Below the pieces are notes generated by a model. It was not told where the DNA came from. It searched no databases and saw nothing but the letters and a program-made list of their open reading frames with translations. Of a stretch of DNA of 46,857 nucleotides, positions 25,428 to 34,000 are shown one piece after another. Source of the DNA: an uncultured bacterium (GTDB lineage Bacteria > Bacillota > Clostridia > Lachnospirales > Lachnospiraceae); the NCBI GenBank assembly GCA_947063875.1, contig CAMSTY010000025.1:1-46857 (forward strand). Reading direction: 5' to 3'. How positions within the stretch are numbered: the first letter of the stretch is position 1; each line of letters opens with the position of its first letter. Both the position numbers and the translations under genes were made by a program.

Positions 25428-26465
25428 ATGGAAATGTTCAGTGTTTTGATCCCTGTGTATAATACGGAAAGATATTTAAGGGAGTGTATAAACTCTGTAT
25501 TGGATCAAACCGTGAGTGATTTTGAGATTGTTTTGGTTGATGATGGTTCTAAGGATGCTTCCGGGGCGATCTGTGATGAGTTTGCATCGTATGATAAACG
25601 CGTCCGAGTCATACATCAAAAAAATCAGGGACCGTTGATGGCCAGGCTGAGAGCATTTCAAGAGGCACAAGGGGATTTTGTTGTTTACATGGATTCTGAT
25701 GATCTTTGGAGCAAGGAATTACTTGAAACAGTAAAAGATGTAATCCTAAGATATAATTGCGATATTGTGTCATTTAAATGGAAATATATGGATGAAGCGG
25801 GGAATTTTTTAGAGGGCGATGGTTTTCAACATTCGTCCGAACTGATTGAGCATAGCATAGAGCAATTGATTGCAAGATTTTTAACAGGAGAAACAGAAAA
25901 TTCTTTATGTAAGCGGGTTGTGAGAAAGCGTTGTGTTAATAATAGTCAGATGGAATTGCTGACTCAGATAAAAGACATTTATTTGGGTGAAGACATGATA
26001 CAGTCTTTTATTATGATTAAGGACTGTAAAAGTATGGTTCATTTGGATAAAGTATTTTATTTTTATCGGATGAATTCTCAAAGCCTTACTCATAATATTA
26101 CAATAAAATCGGCAATCGATATTGCAAAGGCACGAGGATATCTGAGAGAGATATTGGAGGTTTCCGGATATAACCAGCCGCAATATAAAGAAATGTTAGA
26201 TAAAACTTTTTTAGAACACTATTTAACAGATATGGTTGGAATCGCTGATTATTATTCAGTGGAAGGATTGAAAAAAACAGCTGCTGAAATTAAACGACTG
26301 GAGATTTACAAAAATGTTCAAAAGCATATATCTGGATGTGAATTGTCATTAAAACGCAGACTTTTATATGATCTGGACCGACGAGAATGGTGGAGATGTT
26401 TTTGGGTCATCTCAAAAATATATAGGAAATTAGTCTGTAAAGAAAAAACAGTGTGGCACAAATAA
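25428..26465 (+). CDS. Glycosyltransferase family 2
   Basis: A 345-residue GT-A transferase: FSVLIPVYNTERYLRECINS, DFEIVLVDDGSKDASGAICD, VRVIHQKNQGPLMARLRAFQ, and the DXD motif YMDSDDLWS (about residue 90). A long C-terminal part with ED-type acceptor residues (LGEDMIQSF) follows. AAGGAG lies 7 nt before the ATG, 9 nt after the preceding stop, so the two are co-transcribed. It adds one sugar to the EPS unit; specificity is unknown. The 108 nt after it contain no gene. Confidence 0.92.
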   Translation: MEMFSVLIPVYNTERYLRECINSVLDQTVSDFEIVLVDDGSKDASGAICDEFASYDKRVRVIHQKNQGPLMARLRAFQEAQGDFVVYMDSDDLWSKELLETVKDVILRYNCDIVSFKWKYMDEAGNFLEGDGFQHSSELIEHSIEQLIARFLTGETENSLCKRVVRKRCVNNSQMELLTQIKDIYLGEDMIQSFIMIKDCKSMVHLDKVFYFYRMNSQSLTHNITIKSAIDIAKARGYLREILEVSGYNQPQYKEMLDKTFLEHYLTDMVGIADYYSVEGLKKTAAEIKRLEIYKNVQKHISGCELSLKRRLLYDLDRREWWRCFWVISKIYRKLVCKEKTVWHK

Positions 26466-26573
26466 TCTTTCAGGATATTTTTGCGTCTTTCATTGGTTTG
26501 CCCATAACCTGTTTATTTTCTAATAGCGCATGTTGTCTGGAACAGGAGAAAGATTAAAAGGGAGGAACGGAAA

Positions 26574-28130
26574 TTGCAGGAGAGCAGAAAAGCAAAGACC
26601 TTGCGTAATTTAATGTATGCGTGGATGAGTCAGGGTTTTACGGTAATAATGAATTTACTGATCCGTATTGTTTTTGTTCGCGTCCTGTCGAAAGATTATG
26701 TGGGAATTTCCGGATTGTTTAGCAATATCATTACATTGTTATCGTTGGCAGAACTGGGAGTCGGCAGTGCTATTGTGTATGGACTATACGAACCTCTGGC
26801 TAATAATGATCAAAAGAAAATTAAAGCCTTAATGAAGTTTTACCAAAGGATATATATATTTATTGGGTGCTTTATACTGGTAATCGGGATTGCCCTTACT
26901 CCGTATTTATCCTGGTTTATTAAAGAAATGCCAGAGATAGAAGAACTTTCCTGCATCTATATTCTGTTCATTTGCAATGCCGCGGCGTCCTACTTTTTTT
27001 CTTATAAAGGAACTTTGATCAGTGCGGATCAAAAAGATTATGTGCTGAAAAAAATTCGTGTGAAAGTACTATTTTTAATGTATGTGGCACAGATAGTTGC
27101 ATTGTTGACTATAAAAAATTATATTGCATATTTGGCAATACAGGTTTTTGCGACATTTATTATGAATTTTGGTTTCAGTCAAGCAGCAGATCAGATGTAT
27201 CCTTATTTGAGGGAAAAGGAAAAAGTGCCTTTAGAGCAAAAGCAGCTGCAGCAAATAGTAAAAAATACCAAGGCGTTGCTTTGTCATAAGGTTGGAAGTG
27301 TTCTGGTTTTCTCAACAGATAATTTGATTATTTCAAAATTCACCGGATTAGGTAATGTTGCAGATTATTCAAATTATATACTAATTCAGGAAACTTTAAA
27401 TGGAATATTACAACAGTTATTTTCGGTTATGGCGCCAAGTGTAGGAAATATGGTGGCAGTAGAAAATCAGGAAAAAAACCAGGAAATGTTTTGGCGAATT
27501 ATGTTTTTGAATGTCTGGATATATGGAGGAAGCGCGATATGTTTTTTGTGCCTGGCCCAGGACTTTGTCCAACTGTTTTTTGGCGAGGACTATTTGGTAT
27601 CAACGGAAATATTAATAGTGATTATAGTGAATTTTTATTTGAGCGGCATGCGCAAATGCGTTATGATATTTAAAGATGCTTATGGCTTGTTTTTTCAAAA
27701 CTGGTATATGCCGTTGCTGGAATCAGGAATCAATCTGATAACATCCGTTTGGCTGGTATATAAAATAGGGGTAATAGGTGTCCTTTTGGGGACGACAATC
27801 AGTTCGCTGCTGGCACCTGTGTGGTCAGAGCCGTATATACTTTTTCGATATGGATTTCATCAGCCAGTGATATCTTATTGGAAACAATATGGAAGATATT
27901 TTGCTCTGGTTTTGGTTACTGGTTTGATTACGTGGAAGGTATGTTTGTGGATTCCATTTATTCCGTTGTTTTCTTTTTTATTTAGAGGCATTTGCAGTAT
28001 GGTATTGATAAATGGTATATTTTATATTGTCTTACGGAGAAATAGAAATATGAATTATTACTTGGATTTACTGATAACAACTCAAAGGAAAATTGTGGTT
28101 TATATACAAAACAGAAAAGAAAGCAACTAA
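26574..28130 (+). CDS. wzx: Wzx-type polysaccharide flippase
   Basis: A 518-residue membrane protein with about 12-14 hydrophobic segments in the oligosaccharidyl-lipid/polysaccharide exporter family. The N-terminus (NLMYAWMSQGFTVIMNLLIR, then VFVRVLSKDYVGISGLFSNI and LSLAELGVGSAIVYGLYEPL) is typical of Wzx proteins in Firmicutes capsule clusters. It moves the finished lipid-linked repeat across the membrane. The start is a TTG at 26574 supported by GGGAGG at 7 nt; no ATG lies near. It sits among the glycosyltransferases as expected for a Wzx/Wzy pathway. Confidence 0.88.
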   Translation: MQESRKAKTLRNLMYAWMSQGFTVIMNLLIRIVFVRVLSKDYVGISGLFSNIITLLSLAELGVGSAIVYGLYEPLANNDQKKIKALMKFYQRIYIFIGCFILVIGIALTPYLSWFIKEMPEIEELSCIYILFICNAAASYFFSYKGTLISADQKDYVLKKIRVKVLFLMYVAQIVALLTIKNYIAYLAIQVFATFIMNFGFSQAADQMYPYLREKEKVPLEQKQLQQIVKNTKALLCHKVGSVLVFSTDNLIISKFTGLGNVADYSNYILIQETLNGILQQLFSVMAPSVGNMVAVENQEKNQEMFWRIMFLNVWIYGGSAICFLCLAQDFVQLFFGEDYLVSTEILIVIIVNFYLSGMRKCVMIFKDAYGLFFQNWYMPLLESGINLITSVWLVYKIGVIGVLLGTTISSLLAPVWSEPYILFRYGFHQPVISYWKQYGRYFALVLVTGLITWKVCLWIPFIPLFSFLFRGICSMVLINGIFYIVLRRNRNMNYYLDLLITTQRKIVVYIQNRKESN

Positions 28131-28165
28131 AAAAGTTTACCCTTATAAAACAGGAGGGGATTACA

Positions 28166-29104
28166 ATTAAAAAATATAGAAAACTGAAATCATACATTAA
28201 AATGGCTTTATCCATTACGCCTACAATAGCATTAACAAACGTTACCTTGGATATTATGAGCAAATTTCATATACCTAATAATATTATTATCAGGCTTAAA
28301 CATTTTCTGATCTTAAAATACATTGAAATAAAATATAAGCATATAATAGAAGACTATAAGAAATGTCCCCCCCAAATAGTGAGCGAAGAAAACAATCGAT
28401 TTATATGGATTTTTTGGTGGCAAGGCTATGAGGATGCCCATGAATTGGTAAAAAAGTGTATTTCTTCCATAAAAGAGAATTGTCCTGCTGATAAACAAGT
28501 GGTTGTTCTTGATAAGGATAATTATGCACAGTGGTTGAAAATAAAACCTGTGATTATTCGTAAAGTAGAAAACGAAACAATTACTCTGACGCACTTTAGT
28601 GATATTGTAAGAATGGGATTGCTTTCTCGATATGGAGGACTATGGGTAGACGCTACAATCTATGCGGGACATTTGATTCCTAAAAGCATATGGAGCAGAG
28701 GATTTTATAGTAATAGTATTCCTGTCGTCGGTGATTATTTTGTGTCAAAGGGTGAGTGGAGCGGTTTTCTGATTGGGGGTTGTAATCGGAAGTTGTTTTC
28801 GTTTTGTTTTGCTATTTTTGAACAATATTGGTCAGAACACGATTATTTGATTGATTATTTTTTTCTGGACTATTGCATCAGGTTGGCATCTGTTTGCTTT
28901 AGTGATATTCATGAACTGATACGTGAACCCGGAAACAGTGACGATATTTATAAATTGCAATCAATCATGAACCTACCTTATGAGGAATCTGTTTTTAAGG
29001 AAATAATAGATAATAATTTATTTCAAAAGCTGAACAGAAAAGAAACATTTTTAATGGAAACTCCTGACAAAATTAAAACCACCTACGCTGTCTGGATAGA
29101 GTAG
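28166..29104 (+). CDS. Capsular polysaccharide synthesis glycosyltransferase, apparently starting at ATT
   Basis: A protein of about 312 residues of the Caps_synth type, related to Och1-like mannosyltransferases: RFIWIFWWQGYEDAHELVKK, CISSIKENCP, THFSDIVRMGLLSRYGGLWV with the Asp of the DXD-like DAT, and a C-terminal YFFLDYCIR. A strong AGGAGGGG (28152-28159) is followed 8 nt later by ATT (28166), in frame and open, giving the normal-looking basic N-terminus KKYRKLKSYIK. The first ATG (28202) has no ribosome-binding site. I therefore extend the gene to the ATT, either a rare start codon or a one-base change from ATG. It is the last gene of the A+T-rich block. Confidence 0.78.
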   Translation: MKKYRKLKSYIKMALSITPTIALTNVTLDIMSKFHIPNNIIIRLKHFLILKYIEIKYKHIIEDYKKCPPQIVSEENNRFIWIFWWQGYEDAHELVKKCISSIKENCPADKQVVVLDKDNYAQWLKIKPVIIRKVENETITLTHFSDIVRMGLLSRYGGLWVDATIYAGHLIPKSIWSRGFYSNSIPVVGDYFVSKGEWSGFLIGGCNRKLFSFCFAIFEQYWSEHDYLIDYFFLDYCIRLASVCFSDIHELIREPGNSDDIYKLQSIMNLPYEESVFKEIIDNNLFQKLNRKETFLMETPDKIKTTYAVWIE

Positions 29105-29164
29105 GGTATAGCGGATGTTAGCATTATACACTGTTGCTTTTGCTATCAGATGCTACTAAAACAG

Positions 29165-29206
29165 AAAATCGTTGGAGCCGCTATTTATGGGAATCCAACG
29201 ATTTTT
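29165..29206. terminator. Bidirectional terminator after the capsule block
   Basis: A 12-bp stem AAAATCGTTGGA (29165-29176) / complement (29194-29205) has T-runs on both strands. It separates the rightward capsule genes from the leftward GtrA-like gene. Confidence 0.85.
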
Positions 29207-29250
29207 GCGTAAGACTTCCTTCTTCATAAAGCTAAAAATCATAAGACGGA

Positions 29251-29676
29251 TCATGAAGAAATCTTTGTGGATTTTTCGTTAAAAATAATCCACTTACTAA
29301 ATATATAGTTTACAATAATCACTATTATACCAGCAAGAACTTTAATAATAGAGTCATCATATCCCATAAAACTTACCAGGACCAGGAGTAAAAGCGTTTC
29401 CAGTCCTCCGGAAAAAATTCTGGCAGAAACGAACTGCAAGACCTGCCAGAAAAGATTGGGAAGGTTCCAGGTTTTTGACTTAAACACAAAAATCTTATTG
29501 ACCATAAATGCAAAAATAACACTGATTATCCATGCAATAACATTGCCCGCCAGATAATGAATATGAAATACTTTGGTGCAGGAAAAATAAACACTATAAT
29601 TGACCAAGGTAGTTGCAGCACCCCAGAATATATAGGAAACCAATTCTCTATATGCTTTGCATTCTATAATTTTCAT
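29251..29676 (-). CDS. GtrA-family membrane protein
   Basis: A 141-residue protein with four membrane helices (about 12-32, 38-60, 76-96, 104-126). The GtrA hallmarks are visible: FWGAATTLVNYSVYF, AWIISVIFAFMVNKIFVF after helix 2, and IVNYIFSKWIIF at the end. GtrA proteins are thought to flip polyprenyl-phosphate-linked sugars for later decoration of surface glycans or teichoic acids. GAGG lies 7 nt before the ATG. It is monocistronic, on the same strand as the GtrII-like gene 5 kb away, which may be its partner. Confidence 0.9.
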   Translation of the reverse strand: MKIIECKAYRELVSYIFWGAATTLVNYSVYFSCTKVFHIHYLAGNVIAWIISVIFAFMVNKIFVFKSKTWNLPNLFWQVLQFVSARIFSGGLETLLLLVLVSFMGYDDSIIKVLAGIIVIIVNYIFSKWIIFNEKSTKISS

Positions 29677-29822
29677 CTAATACCTCTATTTTGAAAAATA
29701 CCTATTTTCACCATATTGTTTTTATAAGTTGGAATAATTTCAACAGCGAATGGCAACATTTCTGCGTTCAGGTATCCGGTTTAGTTTATTCATAAGATAT
29801 CCTTACGATTAATTCTTTATGT

Positions 29823-29851
29823 ATTTTAACATAAAGAAAATCCATTGTCTA
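29823..29851 (-). promoter_or_regulatory. Promoter of the gtrA-like gene
   Basis: On the minus strand TAGACA (29846-29851), 17 bp, and TAAAAT (29823-29828) with an upstream TG. The leader to the start codon is about 140 nt with no recognised element. Confidence 0.55.
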
Positions 29852-29905
29852 TCAAAAGACTGCGGAAATTCATTTTACGGGAACTGCAAGAAGAACAGAA
29901 TGGTA

Positions 29906-29935
29906 TTGACCATTACGGGTGAGGGATGATAGAAT
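29906..29935 (+). promoter_or_regulatory. Promoter of the vanZ-like gene
   Basis: TTGACC (29906-29911), 18 bp, TAGAAT (29930-29935). The predicted start near 29942 makes the TTG at 29945 an unlikely translation start. Confidence 0.65.
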
Positions 29936-30007
29936 AATAATCAATTGGAAGAAATGGATATATTAGCAGTACATTTGAATACAAAGGATAAAGAGAGGAC
30001 TTTACAT

Positions 30008-30475
30008 GTGAAAGATTCGCTGAAAAGATTTCTTGCCTGGCTTCCTGCCATCCTGATTGCGCTTGCCATTTTTTTGTTTTCCCATCAGCCTGCTGAGGAG
30101 TCAACGATGACAAGCGAGAGCATCAGCCAGATGCTTTTGAGCCTGGCCAATGAGTTGAAAATGATTGATTTAAAGGATATGAATATAAAAGACATATATT
30201 TTGCTATGGCGACCCCGGTTCGGAAAAGCGCTCATATGATAGAGTTTGCTGCTTTTGACCTGTCCTTAATCTTTGCTTTGTGGTTTTGGGAGAAAAGAGG
30301 GAAGGAACTGGTGGAAACGGCGTTTACTATTGCGTTTGTGTATGCCTGTTCAGATGAGTTTCATCAGCTGTTTATTCCGGGAAGGGCGGGACTGGTGACG
30401 GATGTCCTGATTGATAGCGTCGGATTGGTGATTGTCAGTGCGGGAATAAGCTACTGGTTAAGAAAACAAAAGTAA
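30008..30475 (+). CDS. VanZ-like membrane protein
   Basis: A 155-residue protein with about four hydrophobic segments and the VanZ-like signature: FSHQPAEES after helix 1, VRKSAHMIEFAAFDLSLIFA, and SDEFHQLFIPGRAGLVTDVL, then IDSVGLVI. VanZ family members are of uncertain function; one gives low teicoplanin resistance, and others are linked to envelope glycans. I chose the GTG at 30008 because AGAGGA lies 9 nt upstream. The frame extends to a TTG at 29945 and an ATG at 29954, which lie too close to the predicted transcript start or lack a binding site. Confidence 0.85.
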   Translation: MKDSLKRFLAWLPAILIALAIFLFSHQPAEESTMTSESISQMLLSLANELKMIDLKDMNIKDIYFAMATPVRKSAHMIEFAAFDLSLIFALWFWEKRGKELVETAFTIAFVYACSDEFHQLFIPGRAGLVTDVLIDSVGLVIVSAGISYWLRKQK

Positions 30476-30481
30476 AAGAGA

Positions 30482-30517
30482 CTGGCCTGTTTCTTTGGAA
30501 AAACAGGCCAGCCTTAT
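30482..30517. terminator. Terminator between convergent vanZ-like and wzz-like genes
   Basis: A perfect 11-bp stem CTGGCCTGTTT (30482-30492) / complement (30501-30511) with an 8-nt loop lies between two converging stop codons. Confidence 0.8.
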
Positions 30518-30523
30518 TAGAAT

Positions 30524-31966
30524 TCATGATTCGTATACAACAAATCCGATCATTTCTTTCTTTAAATCACAGATTTTTTCTAATTCCAGTTCTACAGACT
30601 GGTAAGAGGAGACATTGCATTGTTCGACCAGTACGACACCCTCGCAATCTGAAAGTTTTTGGATGGCGTTTACATTCTGGAGAATATTACCTCCGGGAAT
30701 GATTTGCATATCCGGAAGGTGTTCTCTCAGCTGATCGGCAACCTGTATAACTGTTTCAGAGGTCGCACAGCCGGCAATCAGCAAGGTTTCTATCTCTCCG
30801 GCATAGTTTTTAATATTGGCTGCGATTAACGGATACTGGCTATCTGCAGACTCGAATACAGTCCGGCCCTCCAGGCGGTCCAGCCAGAGATCGATAAAGT
30901 TCTTTTTCTGATTTTTCGTACCCGGCAGTGTTCCCAAAAGCTTTGTGCCAAAACGGACGCGCAGTTCTTTGGGAGAATATAATTTATCGCTCATCAGGAA
31001 ATATACGCAGATGAGGAATACAATCATAAATCCACCAAGGACGCCGCCAAGAATTCCGTATTTGACAGCGCTTTTCAGGGCGATTAAATTGGAAGAACTG
31101 GGAGCGGCAGGGAGGCTTAATTCGTTCCTGGCAGTTTCCCGGTCGGTCAGTGAATTCCGGAGGTCTGTAAGGCGGACTTCCTCTTCATTTTGCGCTTTTG
31201 CGAGATCCATATCTACAATATTGCCGCAGCTTGTATTTAAAACCGTGACAGAATGTTCGCCGATATCTTTGGCAATCTGCCTCTGCAGAGAATCCATCTT
31301 GTCCAAGATGGCGTTGAGGAGTTGCTCTGCCTTTTTCTGGTCTTGATGCCTGACACGGACAGTGAGCAGATTGGTCAAAGAACGGGAATTGACCTGCATT
31401 TCTGCCTGCAACGGCATCTGGGAATCCAATTGGCCTCTTTCTACGGCGATTAATTCCTGGAGATAGCGGATATCCAGGTTCTTGGATGGGTTGATTTCAC
31501 TGAGAAAAGAGGCGCTGGTGATCAGATACTGATATGCCTGTAGGATGGAGTCTGTGTAATCAACGTTTTGATAAACCATACCAGGCATGATTTCATAGTC
31601 AGTCTTAACAAACAGGTTAGCTTTGGCTTCATAGAGATTATAGGGACTTATGTTCATTAAGACGGAATGTTCCATATAGTCCTGCTGGTTGACAATATTG
31701 TCGGAAATGTTTTGGATCTCTCTTTCATAAGAGGAAAGGCCGTTTTCATATTGTGCAAGATCGAGTTGATAGGCCTCTTCTCTTTGCGTGATGGCATCCG
31801 GATCGTTCTGGCTCCTATAAGTAAGAAAACCTTTCGCACCGCCCATCAGGATGGCAAGAAGTATGGAGACAACGAGAATGATTCGCCATTTATGAAGGAT
31901 TACGAAAAGCAAATCTTTTAGGTTGACTTCCTGCTCATAATTGTTTTGTGTGTTTATGGAATCCAT
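30524..31966 (-). CDS. Wzz/YveK-type chain-length regulator with a degenerate BY-kinase-like C-terminal domain
   Basis: A 480-residue polysaccharide co-polymerase. N-terminus NLKDLLFVILHKWRIILVVS with the first helix (about 27-48), a long coiled-coil extracellular part, and a second helix (about 308-330, GILGGVLGGFMIVFLICVYF). After it comes a cytosolic domain of about 150 residues. FGTKLLGTLPGTK and QYPLIAANIKNYAGEIETLL look like the kinase linker, LLIAGCATSETVIQVADQL stands where BY-kinases have their Walker A loop, and GVVLVEQCNVSSYQSVELEL with IGFVVYES matches their last strands. The P-loop glycine-lysine residues are absent, so the kinase fold seems dead. The protein controls EPS chain length. 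GGGAG precedes the ATG. No separate BY-kinase is seen in the window. Confidence 0.85.
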   Translation of the reverse strand: MDSINTQNNYEQEVNLKDLLFVILHKWRIILVVSILLAILMGGAKGFLTYRSQNDPDAITQREEAYQLDLAQYENGLSSYEREIQNISDNIVNQQDYMEHSVLMNISPYNLYEAKANLFVKTDYEIMPGMVYQNVDYTDSILQAYQYLITSASFLSEINPSKNLDIRYLQELIAVERGQLDSQMPLQAEMQVNSRSLTNLLTVRVRHQDQKKAEQLLNAILDKMDSLQRQIAKDIGEHSVTVLNTSCGNIVDMDLAKAQNEEEVRLTDLRNSLTDRETARNELSLPAAPSSSNLIALKSAVKYGILGGVLGGFMIVFLICVYFLMSDKLYSPKELRVRFGTKLLGTLPGTKNQKKNFIDLWLDRLEGRTVFESADSQYPLIAANIKNYAGEIETLLIAGCATSETVIQVADQLREHLPDMQIIPGGNILQNVNAIQKLSDCEGVVLVEQCNVSSYQSVELELEKICDLKKEMIGFVVYES

Positions 31967-32087
31967 AGATATTCTCCCTGTTTTTGTTTTTATAAAAGTG
32001 GATATTATACCATGTCTGCTAACCTTATGCTGCGCCTTCGGCTCTCATTCGCTAGGTGGCCGGGTATTATTCTCACTAAACGTTCCT

Positions 32088-32116
32088 ATTATATCATAGA
32101 GAAGCATACAAAACAA
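32088..32116 (-). promoter_or_regulatory. Promoter of the wzz-like gene
   Basis: On the minus strand TTGTTT (32111-32116), 17 bp, and TATAAT (32088-32093) with an upstream TG. A second extended -10 (TGGTATAAT) lies near 32010, closer to the gene. Confidence 0.55.
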
Positions 32117-32138
32117 GATCATAAGATTTAGAAAATTA

Positions 32139-32167
32139 TTGAATCTTGGTAAAGGGTTTAGTATACT
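32139..32167 (+). promoter_or_regulatory. Promoter of the orphan 441-residue gene
   Basis: TTGAAT (32139-32144), 17 bp, TATACT (32162-32167). Between it and the start codon a 13-base element GAAGAATTTAAAG occurs twice in direct repeat (about 32200-32230). Confidence 0.65.
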
Positions 32168-32240
32168 GAAACCAATTATTAAGGGGAAGGATTGAAAGGG
32201 AAGAATTTAAAGCGAAGAATTTAAAGGAGACGGTTGATTT

Positions 32241-33566
32241 ATGGAAGAGAAGGTAATGGGAATTTTGCTTTCTGGGATTTATGCTGCTTACCAGGATACG
32301 GGAAGAGATAAAGTCTGCCGGATTTTTATTCCCGGTGACAGCAGGATGTTCGATAAATTCTGGAAGGTGACGAATCGGCACATAAAAGCAGGCTGGGAGG
32401 TTCTGAAACAAAATCAGAGGCAGGAAAACAGAATGTTTCTGGAAGAAATGTGGTTTCATCGCTACTTGCAGTATCAGACTTCTGTGTCGGATGCGTATCA
32501 TTATGTGCTGGAAAGTAAGGAAGAGGAAGCCAAAGACGGACCGCTTTCTGAAGAACTGGCGGAGAGAACAAGGGGTTATGCTGCGGATTGTGGCGCAAGA
32601 AAGCTGCAAACGGGAGAAATCTTTGCCATGAAAGCGTTTTACCGGATGGTGATTCAGACGGTGCGTCTGACTATCACAGAGATTACGCCGAGACCAGAAA
32701 AACTGCAAAAAGTAGATTTGCAGGGCACGGATGAGGAAATACGCGCCAGGGTCATTTATAATCTGGAAAATGAAAAACTGGACAATGACGAAATGTGGTG
32801 GCACATTCGTTATTGCATTGATCATGAAATCAGGGACTATACAGACCTGATGTCCAGAGTGGCGAAACATAAATGCTGGAAAGCCTGGGTGAGACAAGCG
32901 GCAGCAGAGTATAACTGTAGATTTATGGAGATAGGAGAAGTGTGTGAACGGCTTCTTTCCGGGTTGTCAGGGAAGCTGTTTTATTGGATAATCGCACAAT
33001 TTACAGATACTAAAGATGAGAGATTAAAGGAATGTCTGCGAGAATATGCAGAATATTATACAGGGCAGGAAATGCTAAAGGATATCAGCCTGGTAAAGAT
33101 GCAGGACAGAGGAGGAGTCGGGAAAATCCGCCGCTATCTGGAACGGATGAAACATGTGCCGGAAAGAATGGAAGACCCGGATTCGGTTTTGGCACTTGGC
33201 GGCATCCGGGAAGTTGAATTGCTGGAGGAATTGGACAGGCTATTGGATTTGATGATGCGGGAGAACTTCCGGGACAGAACCTGTAATGGACTGCAGGCGG
33301 CATTGGTGTCTGCGCTGAGCAATATTGCTGTCAGGGGAAGGCAGGAGTATGTCCGGGTAATGGAACTATTGGACGGAAAAGTGGCGTATTATCAGGAATA
33401 TACTCATCAGAATCCGGGTAAACCAGAGACGGTAAAAAAGAAACTGGCTGCGCTTATATATCTGCGTGAAGATGTCTGTTGGAGAAGCCGGCATTTTCCA
33501 GGTATGATTTCAGCCATTGATATTTCTTCTCAGGAACCGGAAGGCGGAACTTATTGTTTAGGATAA
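32241..33566 (+). CDS. Orphan 441-residue helical cytosolic protein, function unknown
   Basis: I do not recognise this protein. It has no signal peptide or membrane helix, and looks almost wholly alpha-helical with high charge. Trp- and Cys-rich patches stand out (NDEMWWHIRYCIDHEI, HKCWKAWVRQAAAEYNCRFM, then GKLFYWIIAQFTDTKDE), with a late Leu-rich helix LLEELDRLLDLMMREN. No catalytic motif is evident. GGAG precedes the ATG at 10 nt and a good promoter is present, so it is probably expressed. It is monocistronic, and its 3' end overlaps the end of the oppositely oriented LytTR gene by 113 bp. It may be a Lachnospiraceae-specific protein. Confidence 0.7.
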   Translation: MEEKVMGILLSGIYAAYQDTGRDKVCRIFIPGDSRMFDKFWKVTNRHIKAGWEVLKQNQRQENRMFLEEMWFHRYLQYQTSVSDAYHYVLESKEEEAKDGPLSEELAERTRGYAADCGARKLQTGEIFAMKAFYRMVIQTVRLTITEITPRPEKLQKVDLQGTDEEIRARVIYNLENEKLDNDEMWWHIRYCIDHEIRDYTDLMSRVAKHKCWKAWVRQAAAEYNCRFMEIGEVCERLLSGLSGKLFYWIIAQFTDTKDERLKECLREYAEYYTGQEMLKDISLVKMQDRGGVGKIRRYLERMKHVPERMEDPDSVLALGGIREVELLEELDRLLDLMMRENFRDRTCNGLQAALVSALSNIAVRGRQEYVRVMELLDGKVAYYQEYTHQNPGKPETVKKKLAALIYLREDVCWRSRHFPGMISAIDISSQEPEGGTYCLG

Positions 33567-33810
33567 GCGTATGATGATATAATGCCGTGATGAAATTCTG
33601 GTTTACCAGAAAACTACGATGAGTTCTGAGAAAATAATCAGGCAGCAATTCCTCCATAAAGAGAATCGGGTAAGCGATGTGAATAGCCAAATTCTCACAT
33701 ATGAGCCAGGAGCGGATATTATCAGCTTTTACATAATAAATGTCATGCGGGTAAAGATAATATTGCTGTTTGTCAAGACCTGTGAATTTCATGTTTTTTT
33801 CTGTTTTCAT
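33454..33810 (-). CDS. Stand-alone LytTR-type DNA-binding protein
   Basis: A 118-residue protein that is essentially one LytTR domain: YPHDIYYVKADNIRSWLICE, HIAYPILFMEELLPDYFLRT, HRSFLVNQNFITALYH, and the closing RLPVPEKKYQWLKSYL. LytTR domains usually follow a receiver domain and bind paired direct repeats to control cell-envelope, bacteriocin or virulence genes. Here no receiver exists, so it would act without phosphorylation or with a partner. AGGAAGG lies about 12 nt before the ATG. Its last 113 bp overlap the 3' end of the orphan gene in antisense. The next secreted repeat gene is close and could be a target; that is inference. Confidence 0.8.
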   Translation of the reverse strand: MKTEKNMKFTGLDKQQYYLYPHDIYYVKADNIRSWLICENLAIHIAYPILFMEELLPDYFLRTHRSFLVNQNFITALYHHTLILNNKFRLPVPEKKYQWLKSYLENAGFSNRHLHADI

Positions 33811-33907
33811 CGATTACAAGAGTCCTTCCTGAACCATTATGCTGAACCGATTGGAATGAAGCGGGTATTTGAGGCCAGGTTTGATACGGGTGAAATGAAA
33901 AATTTGT

Positions 33908-34000
33908 GACGCGGGAGAAGCTGTGAAACGGAGAAGCTGTGACGCAGGAGAAGCTGTGAAACGGAAAAGCTGTGACGCGGGAGAACCTGTGAAGCAGAAG
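33908..34000. repeat. Tandem 33-bp repeat, 2.8 copies
   Basis: Units start at 33908, 33941 and 33974 (last partial) and differ by few bases. Each unit itself contains two near-copies of GAGAAGCTGTGA. It lies between genes; the minus-strand frame is open but has no support as a gene. The rest of 33811-34149 holds nothing that I recognise. Confidence 0.85.

Noticed and set aside
33908-34000. Possible CRISPR array
   Set aside because: The copies are directly adjacent without unique spacers, only 2.8 units exist, and there are no cas genes.
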